Shown here one piece after another: positions 8,049 through 16,242 of a stretch of 64,000 nt of DNA. The position numbers and the translations under genes were made by a program. Each line of letters opens with the position of its first letter. Position 1 is the first letter of the stretch. The stretch comes from Propioniciclava tarda. Lineage in GTDB: Bacteria; Actinomycetota; Actinomycetes; Propionibacteriales; Propionibacteriaceae. The DNA lies in the NCBI RefSeq assembly GCF_900182665.1, contig NZ_FXTL01000009.1, forward strand, positions 44,332 through 108,331, read 5' to 3'. Below the pieces are notes generated by a model. That model was not told the DNA's origin and ran no database searches. It saw only the letters and a list, made by a program, of their open reading frames with translations.

Positions 8049-8896
8049 CTTACAAGACGAAAGGACTCGCGGCGGCTGTCGCAACTGTCCTCTTCTTCCT
8101 CCTCGCGCCGGCCAATGCTGCATCGGCTTCTCCCAGCGCCACATGCACGGAAGGTGTCTGCATCGTTCTGGATGGGGTGCCCGAAACTGTGGGGGCGAAA
8201 GGCGGTGGAGGGAGCGGAAGTTCAGGTTCGTCGGGTTCCTCCGGGCCAAAGCCGCACCCGCTCTACGGGTGGTACGGCTGGGACTGGGTGTACGTCGACG
8301 AGCATATCGGGACGATCATCCCGGAGTGTGTGGTGGGTCCGCTGTACACCTGCCCGACGGCCCGGGACATCGCGGCGGTCCAGGCGGCGTCGCCGCAGCC
8401 CTTGCGGCCGTCGTTCTCGGACGTGTCGGCGATCGCCCGCCAACTGGTCCTCACCATGAGCGTCGATCGGCCGGTGATCCGGGTCGGCCCGGACCCGTCG
8501 GCCAACGAGTGGAACATGGCCGTGGTCGGACACCCACTCTGGCTGTGGACCACCGAGCCCGGGACGAAGTCGGCGACCATGACGAGCAGCGGCTATCGCT
8601 TCACCCTGGCGGCGACTCGCACGTCGGTCACGTTCGATCCGGGCGATGGAACCGGCGCCATCACGTGTCGAAGCATGAGCGCCTACCCCGGGTCCTCGGC
8701 CGTCGGTCGCACCTCGCCGACCTGCGGACACACCTATCAACACGCGTCCCCGGCCGGCGGGTCGTTCACCATCACGGCCACCGGAACCTGGGAGGTCGAC
8801 TGGTCGGCCATGGGCTACAGCGGCACCATCCCGCTCACCCTCAGCCAGACCAGGGCGCTCAAGGTCGGCGAACTGCAGGCGGTCCGGGTCGGCTAG
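8042..8896 (+). CDS. Secreted protein, unknown function
   Basis: The 284-residue product starts with a Sec signal peptide (KTKGLAAAVATVLFFLLAPANA, predicted cleavage near ANA-AS), followed by a Gly/Ser linker (about residues 54-68) and a folded part rich in W/Y and beta strands. Cys pairs (C35/C40, and the CVVGPLYTC and CRSMS...TCGH regions) suggest disulfides. DPGDGTGAITC resembles the beta-rich core found in other actinobacterial secreted proteins beside lipoproteins. It overlaps the upstream lipoprotein gene by 7 bp, so co-expression is likely. No catalytic motif was recognised. Confidence 0.75.
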   Translation: MLTYKTKGLAAAVATVLFFLLAPANAASASPSATCTEGVCIVLDGVPETVGAKGGGGSGSSGSSGSSGPKPHPLYGWYGWDWVYVDEHIGTIIPECVVGPLYTCPTARDIAAVQAASPQPLRPSFSDVSAIARQLVLTMSVDRPVIRVGPDPSANEWNMAVVGHPLWLWTTEPGTKSATMTSSGYRFTLAATRTSVTFDPGDGTGAITCRSMSAYPGSSAVGRTSPTCGHTYQHASPAGGSFTITATGTWEVDWSAMGYSGTIPLTLSQTRALKVGELQAVRVG

Positions 8897-9159
8897 CGGC
8901 ACCGGCCGGGACGCCAGGGCGCAGGCCGTCGGCGACAAGGTCGGCCAGCAGTCGCCCGGACGACTGCGCGTTAGAGCGTCGGCGATCCGAGGCGCCTGGC
9001 CAGATTGCCGTGATGCCTCCGCGCACAATGGGGGGACTGGATCGACGGACCAACGCCGTTGACGGCGCAAGATCGTTGGACCTACCCGTTCACACCCGAC
9101 AGATCTGCCCGCCATGGCCGGAGAAAGGTCCGCGCGGAGCGTCCGGATAGGATCGCCTC

Positions 9160-10434
9160 GTGATCGATCCGAAGCTTCTGCGCACCGACCCTGACCGCAT
9201 CCGGCGCTCGCTGGAGGCCCGCGGTGAGGCGTCCGGCCTTGTCGACGACCTGATCGCCGCCGACGAGCGGCGCCGCGAGCTGATCGCGTCCAGCGAGACC
9301 ATGCGCGCCGAGCAGAAGGACCTGTCCCGCCAGGTGCCCAAGGCGTCCGCCGAGGAGCGCCCCGCCCTCCTCGAACGCACCAAGGACCTCGCCCAGCGGG
9401 TCAAGGACGCCACCGCCGAGGCCGACGCCGCCAAGGCCCGCTTCGACGAGCTGATGCTGCGCCTGCCCAACCTGGTGATCGACGGCGTCCCGACCGGCGG
9501 CGAAGACGACCTCTACGTCATCGAGACCCACGGCGCCCCGCGCGATTTCGCCGCCGAGGGATTCACCCCGCGCGACCACATCGAGCTCGGCGAGGCGCTC
9601 GGCGCCATCGACATGGACCGGGGCGCCAAAGTCTCCGGCAGCCGCTTCTATTTCCTCACCGGCGTCGGCGCGCAGCTCGAATTCGCCCTGCTCAACCTCG
9701 CCATGCAGAAGGCCGCCGAGTGGGGCTTCACGCCGATGATCCCGCCGGCGCTGGTCAAGCCCTCCGCGATGGAGGGAACCGGCTTCCTCGGACAGGCCGC
9801 CGAGGACGTCTACTACCTCGAACGCGACGACCTCTACCTCGTCGGCACGTCCGAAGTGGCTCTGGCCGCGTACCACTCAGACGAGATCCTGGACGCCGCC
9901 ACGCTCCCGCGCGCCTACGTCGCCTTCAGCCCGTGCTTCCGCCGCGAGGCCGGCTCGTACGGCAAGGACACCAAGGGCATCTTCCGCGTCCACTGGTTCG
10001 ACAAGGTGGAGATGTTCGTCTACTGCCGTCCCGAGGACGCCGAGGAGTGGCATCAGAAACTCCTCGGCTTCGAGAAGGAATTCATCAGCCTGCTCGAGAT
10101 TCCGTTCCAGGTGCTCGACGTCGCGTCCGGCGACCTCGGCCTGTCGGCCGCCCGCAAGTTCGACTGCTACGGCTACGTCCCCAGCCAGGATCGGTACCGC
10201 GAGATCACGTCCACCTCGAACTGCACCGAGTTCCAGGCCCGCCGACTCAACATCCGCATGCGGGACGCCTCGGGCGTCAGCTCGCTCGCGACCCTCAACG
10301 GCACGCTGTGCTCGATGGCGCGGCCCATCATCATGATCCTCGAGAACCACCAGCAGGCGGACGCCTCCGTCCGCGTCCCGGTGGCACTGCGCCCGTTCCT
10401 CGGCGGACGCGAGGTCCTGACGCCGATCGCTTAG
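9160..10434 (+). CDS. serS: Seryl-tRNA synthetase
   Basis: This 424-residue class II aminoacyl-tRNA synthetase has an N-terminal antiparallel coiled coil (about residues 25-105, [22 protein letters not shown] then heptad-rich) that grips the long arm of tRNA-Ser. The catalytic core has motif 2 in the [27 protein letters not shown] region, [17 protein letters not shown], and motif 3 [21 protein letters not shown]. Its length equals the family norm. GTG 9160 lies 6 nt after TAGGAT, so the message is probably leaderless. Two tRNA-Ser genes are present downstream in the window. A long hairpin follows the stop codon. Confidence 0.97.
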   Translation: MIDPKLLRTDPDRIRRSLEARGEASGLVDDLIAADERRRELIASSETMRAEQKDLSRQVPKASAEERPALLERTKDLAQRVKDATAEADAAKARFDELMLRLPNLVIDGVPTGGEDDLYVIETHGAPRDFAAEGFTPRDHIELGEALGAIDMDRGAKVSGSRFYFLTGVGAQLEFALLNLAMQKAAEWGFTPMIPPALVKPSAMEGTGFLGQAAEDVYYLERDDLYLVGTSEVALAAYHSDEILDAATLPRAYVAFSPCFRREAGSYGKDTKGIFRVHWFDKVEMFVYCRPEDAEEWHQKLLGFEKEFISLLEIPFQVLDVASGDLGLSAARKFDCYGYVPSQDRYREITSTSNCTEFQARRLNIRMRDASGVSSLATLNGTLCSMARPIIMILENHQQADASVRVPVALRPFLGGREVLTPIA

Positions 10435-10476
10435 ACGTGTGACTTTGTCGGCGTAGTCGCCAACAAAGTCACACGT
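10435..10476. terminator. Long perfect-stem hairpin after serS
   Basis: Two 19-bp arms (ACGTGTGACTTTGTCGGCG and its inverse with one mismatch) flank the loop TAGT, directly after the serS stop. No T-tract follows, so it may be a factor-assisted terminator or an RNA/protein site rather than a classical intrinsic terminator. Confidence 0.6.
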
Positions 10477-10571
10477 CGAGCGGGCGGTGCATGCCTGGTC
10501 ATCTCAGTTTCCACCCGTCCCAACGCGGGCAGGAGCACGATGGGGGTGCTCATCCGATCAACGAGGCAGCC

Positions 10572-11975
10572 ATGGTCAGCGACCAACCCGGACCCATCCC
10601 GAACGCCACCGTCATCGCGGACGCCGTCCGCTCCGGACGCCTCACCGCGCGAGCAGCCGTTGAGCACTCCCTCGCCCGGATCGCCCGCCACGACCCGGCC
10701 CTGAACGCGTTCACCGTTGTCCGCGCCGACCAAGCCCGAGCAGAAGCCGACGCCCAGGATGCGGGCGGCCGCGGCCACCACGGACCCCTCGCCGGCGTCC
10801 CGGTCGCCGTCAAAGAGGAGTACGACGTCGCCGGCCTCGTCACCACCCTCGGCGGACGCGGCAACTCGACGCCCGCGGCGTCCGACTCGGACGTCATCAA
10901 ACGACTCAGGGACGCCGGCGCCATCATCGTCGGCAAGACGGCGATGCCTGAGTTCGGGCAGTTCCCGCACACCGAGGGCCTCGACCGGGGTCGCACGCAC
11001 AACCCCTGGGCTCTCGACCGATCGCCCGGCGGCTCGTCGGGAGGGTCGGCGGTTGCCGTGGCGTCCGGGATGGTGCCGATCGCCCTCGGCGCGGACGGTG
11101 GCGGCTCGATCCGGATCCCGGCGTCCGCGTGCGGGCTCGTCGGCCTCAAGCCCCAGCGCGGACGCATCACCCCGTCGCCGCTGATCGAGCACTGGTTCGG
11201 CCTCGTCGTCCTCGGCGCGCTGACGCGATCGGTCGCCGACCAGGCACTCGTCCTGGACGCCATCGCGGGCTCCCTGCCCGCCGACCGCTACCGCGCCGCA
11301 CCCCTGAAAGAGCCGCTGACAAGCGCCATCACCGGACGCCCCCGGCTCCGCGTCGGCTGGACCACCAAACCGGTCATGCCCGGAGCCAAGGTCGATCCCG
11401 AGGTCTCGGACGCCATGGCGGCCTTCGGCTCTCGGCTCGCCGGACTCGGGCATGCGGCGTCCCCCATCGAACCCCGCTGGCCCGTGCCGACCCCGGCCTT
11501 CCTGCCGCAGTTCTTCGCCGGCATGCGGGTCGAGGCGGGCCAGGTGGAGCATCCCGAACGCCTGGAACCGCGCACTCGCGCGACGGTGGCCATGTCCGGC
11601 TGGGCGACGCCCAGGGTCGTCGAGGCCGCCTTGGCGGCAGGTCGCCGGGTGACCGCGGCCCTGGACGCCCTGCTCGCCGACTGGGACGTGATCGCCGTCC
11701 CGACGATGACGGTCCCGCCCCCGAAGCTGGGCCTCCTGGACGGCCTGGGCGCCGTGCGATCGCTGCTGAAGTCCACGCCGATCGTGGGCAACACGGCGAT
11801 CTTCAACGTCTCGGGCCACCCCGCGCTGTCGATCCCGATGGGCCTCACGAGCGACGGCCTGCCGCTCGGCGTCCAACTGCTCGGACCCTACGGCGGCGAA
11901 GGACGCCTCCTCGCCCTCGCCGCCGAGTTGGAAGAGGCGCAGCCCTGGGACGCCGTCGCTCCGGCCTACCGGTAG
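10572..11975 (+). CDS. Amidase signature family enzyme
   Basis: This 467-residue amidase carries the Ser-cisSer-Lys triad regions: the Lys in LAGVPVAVKEEYDVAG, and the signature DRSPGGSSGGSAVAVASGMVPIALGADGGGSIRIPA that supplies both serines and the oxyanion Gly-rich loop. C-terminal FNVSGHPALSIPMGLTSDGLPLGVQLLG is the usual end motif. The substrate cannot be told from sequence. It is not GatA by context, since no gatB or gatC is adjacent. ATG 10572 is preferred over the frame opening at 10491 because the additional 27 residues look unstructured. Both starts lack a strong RBS, which leaves some doubt. Confidence 0.88.
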   Translation: MVSDQPGPIPNATVIADAVRSGRLTARAAVEHSLARIARHDPALNAFTVVRADQARAEADAQDAGGRGHHGPLAGVPVAVKEEYDVAGLVTTLGGRGNSTPAASDSDVIKRLRDAGAIIVGKTAMPEFGQFPHTEGLDRGRTHNPWALDRSPGGSSGGSAVAVASGMVPIALGADGGGSIRIPASACGLVGLKPQRGRITPSPLIEHWFGLVVLGALTRSVADQALVLDAIAGSLPADRYRAAPLKEPLTSAITGRPRLRVGWTTKPVMPGAKVDPEVSDAMAAFGSRLAGLGHAASPIEPRWPVPTPAFLPQFFAGMRVEAGQVEHPERLEPRTRATVAMSGWATPRVVEAALAAGRRVTAALDALLADWDVIAVPTMTVPPPKLGLLDGLGAVRSLLKSTPIVGNTAIFNVSGHPALSIPMGLTSDGLPLGVQLLGPYGGEGRLLALAAELEEAQPWDAVAPAYR

Positions 11976-12025
11976 GGGCTGTCACCCGCGCGAGTTCTTC
12001 ACGCCCGCCGCGCCCGGGGCGGAGG

Positions 12026-12691
12026 ATGAGTACGGTCAGCAACAGCTCGCCCGCCAACCCCAGGAATCCGATGGAAGCCCCACCCCCCAGCACCCCTTGG
12101 CGCGTCGAACGCCAGTTTGAGCCGGTCGAGCGCGTCTGGGTTCTGGACGCCGACGCGCTGCTCGTCGGCACCTATGACTTGGCCACGGGGGCGGTCCGCT
12201 GCTGCCGGGTCGGGGCGCACGCGGGCCTGGACGCCTTTCTCGCGGGGTGGTTCGCAGCCACGTTCCCGGGCGGTGGAGACCATCGTTCCGTAGGCTCGGG
12301 TCTGCCCGCCGACCAGCAGATCCCGTCGACGCCACCCGACGAAGGGCCAGTGCTCCTGGCGCAGTTCCCGCCGCCCGAGGGGGAGCCCCTGCTTGAGCCC
12401 CACGCTGGTCCCGAGTGGCTCAACCCGTGGCGCGGACCGGTCGAGAAACAGATCGCCGTACTGCCCGCGGGGACCGTCCCAGCCGCGGCTCCTTACGCCG
12501 TCCCGACGAGGGCGTGGTCCGAGATCACCGTGGATCCGCTTGCCGGGCCCTGGGAGACCGTCGACCCGAGCCAGGTGCCCGCCCAGGGCCGCCGCAAACG
12601 CGGGGCTCCCCAACCGGACGACACTGCCGCGGTCTTCATCAGCCGCATGTTCAAGTCAGGCACGGCGGCGCTTCCACGCAAAGAGCGCTGA
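12026..12691 (+). CDS. Hypothetical protein
   Basis: ATG 12026 with GGGGCGGAGG immediately upstream opens a 221-residue frame. The N-terminal half is compact and could be a small beta-rich domain (VERQFEPVERVWVLDADALLVGTYDLATGAVRCC in character), followed by a Pro/Glu-rich linker and a repeat-like pair of 'PLxxPHAGPEWLNPWRGPVEK' and 'AVPTRAWSEITVDPLAGPWETVDP' regions. The C-terminus is basic. I recognise no family. Codon usage matches its neighbours, which supports real coding over a chance frame. It lies between the amidase and a palindromic repeat, on the same strand as both neighbours. Confidence 0.6.
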   Translation: MSTVSNSSPANPRNPMEAPPPSTPWRVERQFEPVERVWVLDADALLVGTYDLATGAVRCCRVGAHAGLDAFLAGWFAATFPGGGDHRSVGSGLPADQQIPSTPPDEGPVLLAQFPPPEGEPLLEPHAGPEWLNPWRGPVEKQIAVLPAGTVPAAAPYAVPTRAWSEITVDPLAGPWETVDPSQVPAQGRRKRGAPQPDDTAAVFISRMFKSGTAALPRKER

Positions 12692-12835
12692 AGGTACCGA
12701 AGAGCGCATCCGCGAGGCACCTCAGCGATCCCCTCGATCGGGGTGGCTTACCGAGCCGTCGAGTTCATCGATTGCCGTCTGCGCCAGCGCTGAACGTCGG
12801 AAGGCCGCCGCCGCGGCGGGCCGCCTTATGGCTGG

Positions 12836-12918
12836 CAACCCGGAAACCGTCACTCTCATGGTCGTTGGGCACCGGATAGGCGCGTCGAGGTGGCGTGAGA
12901 GTGCTCAAAACCGGGTTG
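12836..12918. repeat. 82-84 bp palindromic repeat, copy 1
   Basis: Left arm CAACCCGGAAACCGTCACTC continues TCA; the right arm runs TGAGAGTGCTCAAAACCGGG then TTG. Total 83 bp. The copy ends 3 bp before the AGGGAGG ribosome site of the downstream kinase gene. Confidence 0.85.
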
Positions 12919-12936
12919 AGAGGGAGGATGGCGTCC

Positions 12937-13827
12937 GTGATGCATCCTCGGCAGGTGGAGGTGAGCGTGGACGCCGTCGCTCGGGCGATCGAGGACCAGG
13001 TGCCCGAGTTGGCCGGGCTGCGGATCGAGCGCGTCCCTTCGGCGGGCACGGAGGTGGCGCCGTTTCGCGTCGGGGAGGCGTTCGTCGCCCGCGTCCCCCT
13101 GGTGCCGAGTGCGGACGCCGACGCGCGAGTCCGGCTGCGGGCCGCGGCCGAGCATGCGCTGTTCCTGACGCGCAGGATCCCGGTCGAGGTGCCGCGCCCG
13201 ATCGCCGTCGGCGAGCCCTGGGACGACTATCCGGGCTTGTGGTCGCTGTGGACTTGGGTCGACGGCGACTCGCTGGACGCGGCGCCCCAGCTAGACCAGC
13301 AGTCCTTGGCTGGCGACCTCGCCGCCCTCGCCAACGCGTTTCACGCCCTGCCGATCGGCGCCGACTGGACGCATAACGGACGCGGCGGCCGTCCACTGGC
13401 CGACACCGACTGGGTGCGCACCTCGATCGCCCGCACGGCTCACCTGATCGACGCCGTCGCCGCGACCGCCGTCTGGGAGCGCGCCCTCGCGGCCGAGCCC
13501 CACGCGGGGCCAGCCCTCCACCTCAGCAGCGACGCCGTGCCGGGCAACCTGATCGTCCGCGACGGACGCCTCGCCGGGCTGATCGACATCGGCGCGCCGA
13601 TGTTCGGCGACCCCGCGTCCGATCTCGCGCCCGCCTGGTCCGTCCTGGACGAGCCGGCCCGCTCGGCCTTCCGCCACCTGACAAAGCTGGACGCCGCCGC
13701 CTGGGAGCGCGGCAGGGGCTGGGCGTTCGAGATGGCGATCGGCGGACTGCACTACTACGAGCACACCAACCAGACCTTCTTCGAGATGGCCCGCCGCACC
13801 CTGGCCCGCCTGCTGGAGACCGCGTGA
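12937..13827 (+). CDS. Aminoglycoside phosphotransferase-fold kinase, HGD motif altered
   Basis: The 296-residue APH-fold protein has the C-lobe layout of the family: ALHLSSDAVPGNLIVRDGRLAGLIDIGAPMFGDPASDLAPAW corresponds to the catalytic HGD..PGNLL and DFG..GDP..D segments. The His-Gly of HGD is replaced by Ser-Ser while the catalytic Asp, the Asn and the Mg-binding Asp (LIDIG) remain. The C-terminal 'FRHLTKLDAAAWERGRGWAFEMA' is typical of uncharacterised actinobacterial members. The start is GTG 12937 (or ATG 12940), spaced 9-12 nt from AGGGAGG; upstream codons overlap the palindromic repeat. The stop overlaps the GTG of the next kinase (GTGA), so the two form an operon. The substrate is unknown. 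Confidence 0.8.
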   Translation: MMHPRQVEVSVDAVARAIEDQVPELAGLRIERVPSAGTEVAPFRVGEAFVARVPLVPSADADARVRLRAAAEHALFLTRRIPVEVPRPIAVGEPWDDYPGLWSLWTWVDGDSLDAAPQLDQQSLAGDLAALANAFHALPIGADWTHNGRGGRPLADTDWVRTSIARTAHLIDAVAATAVWERALAAEPHAGPALHLSSDAVPGNLIVRDGRLAGLIDIGAPMFGDPASDLAPAWSVLDEPARSAFRHLTKLDAAAWERGRGWAFEMAIGGLHYYEHTNQTFFEMARRTLARLLETA

Positions 13828-14750
13828 TCGCGATCCCGCCCGGGCTCGCCGAGCGGGCCGAGCTCGGCCCCGATTGGGCGGCCTGGCTCGACGGACTGCC
13901 GCGGCTGGCGTCCGAGGTCTGCGCCGACTGGGACCTGACCCCCGATGGCCCCCCGCAGCACGGCTTCTGCGCGCTGGTCCTGCCGGTGACGGGCGCCGAC
14001 GGCGTCCGACTGATGTTGAAACTGTCCATGGGCGAACGCGACAACGCCGGCGAGGTCGAGGCGCTGAAGGCCTGGCGCGGGCTCGGCGCGGTGCGGCTGG
14101 AGGCTGCGGATCCGCACCGCGGGGCGCTGCTGCTCGAGCGACTGGAGCCGGCCGACCTGAACGCGCTCGATCCGCTGGACGCCTGTGAAATCGTCGGACG
14201 CCTCATGTCGCGTCTGCACGTGCTGCCCACGCCGCGCCTGCCTCGGCTGACGGGGTTCGTGCTCGAGTGGCTGGCCGACCTGGCGGCCCTCGGGCGAGAC
14301 GTTCCGGCCCCGCCGCGGTTCGTCCAGCAGGCGCTCAGCGCGGGCCGCGCGCTGGCGTCCGATCGGGCGATGACCAGCGCGATCGTCCACGGGGACCTGC
14401 ACTACGACAACGTCCTGGCCGGACGCCGCGAGCCCTGGCTGGCGATCGATCCGAAGGGATTCGCGGGCGATCCGGCCTACGAGCTGGCGCCGATGCTGTG
14501 GAACCGCTGGGACGACCTGGTGGCGTCCGGCGACCTCGGCAACGCGCTGCGCGAGCGCTTCTACACGCTCGTGGACGCGTCCGGGCTCGACGAGCGGCGG
14601 TGCCGCGATTGGGTGGTGGTCCGGTCGATGATCGGGGTGAGCTGGGAGGTCCGGGACGCCCGCGCCGCGGGGCGTCCGCTCAGCGCCGAACAGCGCGACT
14701 GGATCACCCGCTGCGTGACCACGGCGAAGGCGATGCAGGCCGTCGAGTAG
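13824..14750 (+). CDS. Aminoglycoside/hydroxyurea resistance-type kinase (APH(6)/hur family)
   Basis: The 308-residue protein resembles streptomycin 6-kinase/hydroxyurea kinase-like enzymes: AERAELGPDWAAWLDGLPRLASEVCADWDL at the N-terminus, LMLKLSMG with the ATP-binding Lys, GALLLERLEPADL, then an intact AIVHGDLHYDNVLAG catalytic loop and WLAIDPKGFAGDPAYELAPMLWNRWDDL. In this family the metal-binding motif reads IDPKG rather than DFG, as here. GTG 13824 overlaps the preceding stop. Drug resistance is not implied; many such genes are housekeeping or act on unknown metabolites. Confidence 0.87.
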   Translation: MIAIPPGLAERAELGPDWAAWLDGLPRLASEVCADWDLTPDGPPQHGFCALVLPVTGADGVRLMLKLSMGERDNAGEVEALKAWRGLGAVRLEAADPHRGALLLERLEPADLNALDPLDACEIVGRLMSRLHVLPTPRLPRLTGFVLEWLADLAALGRDVPAPPRFVQQALSAGRALASDRAMTSAIVHGDLHYDNVLAGRREPWLAIDPKGFAGDPAYELAPMLWNRWDDLVASGDLGNALRERFYTLVDASGLDERRCRDWVVVRSMIGVSWEVRDARAAGRPLSAEQRDWITRCVTTAKAMQAVE

Positions 14751-14812
14751 CCCGTGGCGCTCAGGCGCTGACTCGATGTTGTCGCCGACGGTGCGCCGCG
14801 TACCGTTGAGGC

Positions 14813-15187
14813 ATGCACACCCCCGGCGACGACGCCTTCCCCACCCCGGGTCCTTCGGCGTACGGCCGGACGCCTGCGCCGCAGCCGTACCCCGTGCAGC
14901 AGTGGAACGCGTACCCGCAGGCCACCCAGGTCCCGATGGGCTGGGTGGGCCCGCCGCCGATCGTCGCCCCGACGAACGTGCTGGCGATCATCTCGCTGGT
15001 GTCGGCGCTGATCGCCATTCCGCTCCTTCCGGTGATCCTGGGGCACCTGTCGCTCGGTCAGATCAACCGGACCGGCGAGGGCGGCCGCGGCATGGCCATC
15101 GCGGGCCTCGTGCTCGGCTACCTGTCCATCGCGGGGTGGTTCCTCCTGTTCCTGCTGGTGCTGGCGGTCGGGCTGTCCGGTATCTGA
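14813..15187 (+). CDS. DUF4190 domain small membrane protein
   Basis: The 124-residue product has a Pro/Tyr-rich cytoplasmic N-terminus (about residues 1-50) and two membrane helices, NVLAIISLVSALIAIPLLPVILGHLSLGQI and GMAIAGLVLGYLSIAGWFLLFLLVLAVG, joined by NRTGEGGRG. That is the DUF4190 pattern (GHxALxQIxRTGexGRGmAiAGLvLGY). The function is unknown. TACCGT ends 6 nt before the ATG with no RBS, so the mRNA is probably leaderless. Confidence 0.88.
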   Translation: MHTPGDDAFPTPGPSAYGRTPAPQPYPVQQWNAYPQATQVPMGWVGPPPIVAPTNVLAIISLVSALIAIPLLPVILGHLSLGQINRTGEGGRGMAIAGLVLGYLSIAGWFLLFLLVLAVGLSGI

Positions 15188-15237
15188 GCGTCCCGCGCGG
15201 CGTGGGTCGGTCGAGTTCGGCCGCGTACTGTGGCACG

Positions 15238-16026
15238 GTGACAGTCGTGTGGAAGCCGAAACTCGTCGCCCTCGATCTCGACGGCACCCTCGTCCGGCAC
15301 GACGACACCGTCCCGGACGAGATCGCCGCGGCGGTACGGGACGCGGCGGCGTCCGGTGTGCACGTCGTCATCGCGACCGGACGCGGCTGGCACGGGACCG
15401 TCCATCACGTGGACGCCCTGGGGCTGCCGCCCGGGCCGCACGTGTCGAGCAACGGGGCGGTGCTCGTCACCTACCCGCCGCTGCACGTCGACGAGGTGGT
15501 GACGTTCGATCCGCGCGAGGCGATTGCGCGCGTCCTGGAGGAGCACCCGTCCGCGCTGCTCGGCGTCGAGGAGGTCGGGCGCGGCTACCTCGTCTCGAAG
15601 CCCTTCCCGCCGGGCGAGCTGGGCGGTCAGGTGGAGGTCGTGACGCTGGAGCGCATGGCCGCCCACCCGGCGACGCGCCTCATCGTGCGCGATCCGGAGG
15701 GCTCGGACGACGACTTCATCAACCTCGCCCACCGGCTCGGACTCAACGGCGTCGGCTACTCGATCGGCTACACCGCCTGGCTCGACATCGCGCCCGAGGG
15801 GGTCAACAAGGCGACCGGGCTGGCGTCCGTGGTGGGACGCCTCGGCGTCCGTCCCTCCGACGTCCTCGCCATCGGCGACGGGCGCAACGACATCGAGATG
15901 CTGTCCTGGGCCGGACGCGGTGTCACCTTCGCCGACTCCCCGCCCGAGGTGATCGCGGCTGCGGACGCCGTCGTGCGGCCGTTCGCCGAGGGCGGCACCG
16001 TCGACGAGCTGCGTCGCTGGTTCTGA
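15238..16026 (+). CDS. Cof-like HAD family phosphatase
   Basis: This 262-residue haloacid-dehalogenase phosphatase has motif I LVALDLDGTLVRHD near the N-terminus, motif II VVIATGRGWHG, the Lys-bearing GVNKATGLASVVGRLGV and motif IV LAIGDGRNDIEMLSWAGRGV. The Cof/YidA type C2 cap occupies the middle. Such enzymes dephosphorylate sugar phosphates or cofactors; the substrate is not predictable. GTG 15238 follows TACTGT by 6 nt, which again suggests a leaderless start; GTG 15247 is an alternative. Confidence 0.92.
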   Translation: MTVVWKPKLVALDLDGTLVRHDDTVPDEIAAAVRDAAASGVHVVIATGRGWHGTVHHVDALGLPPGPHVSSNGAVLVTYPPLHVDEVVTFDPREAIARVLEEHPSALLGVEEVGRGYLVSKPFPPGELGGQVEVVTLERMAAHPATRLIVRDPEGSDDDFINLAHRLGLNGVGYSIGYTAWLDIAPEGVNKATGLASVVGRLGVRPSDVLAIGDGRNDIEMLSWAGRGVTFADSPPEVIAAADAVVRPFAEGGTVDELRRWF

Positions 16027-16242
16027 CATTCGAGACGCCGTCGGCGTCGGTTTGTTGGTGATGCGGACGCGGTCGGCGCAAGGTTGTTGTTGACGCACGT
16101 GATCGACGCGGGCCTCACCGTCGGCGCCTGGTGCGGTAGGTCCATCGCGGGGCGCGGCCTCCTCGGCGCGCTCGGTGCTGTCGACGCCCGTGACGTTGCG
16201 ACTCGGCTAGCGTGAGCACGCACCACCACGACAGGACCACCG

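Noticed and set aside
11129..12025. Upstream extension of the hypothetical gene into the amidase gene
   Set aside because: The Arg/Pro-rich translation overlaps the amidase in another frame. ATG 12026 has a strong ribosome site.
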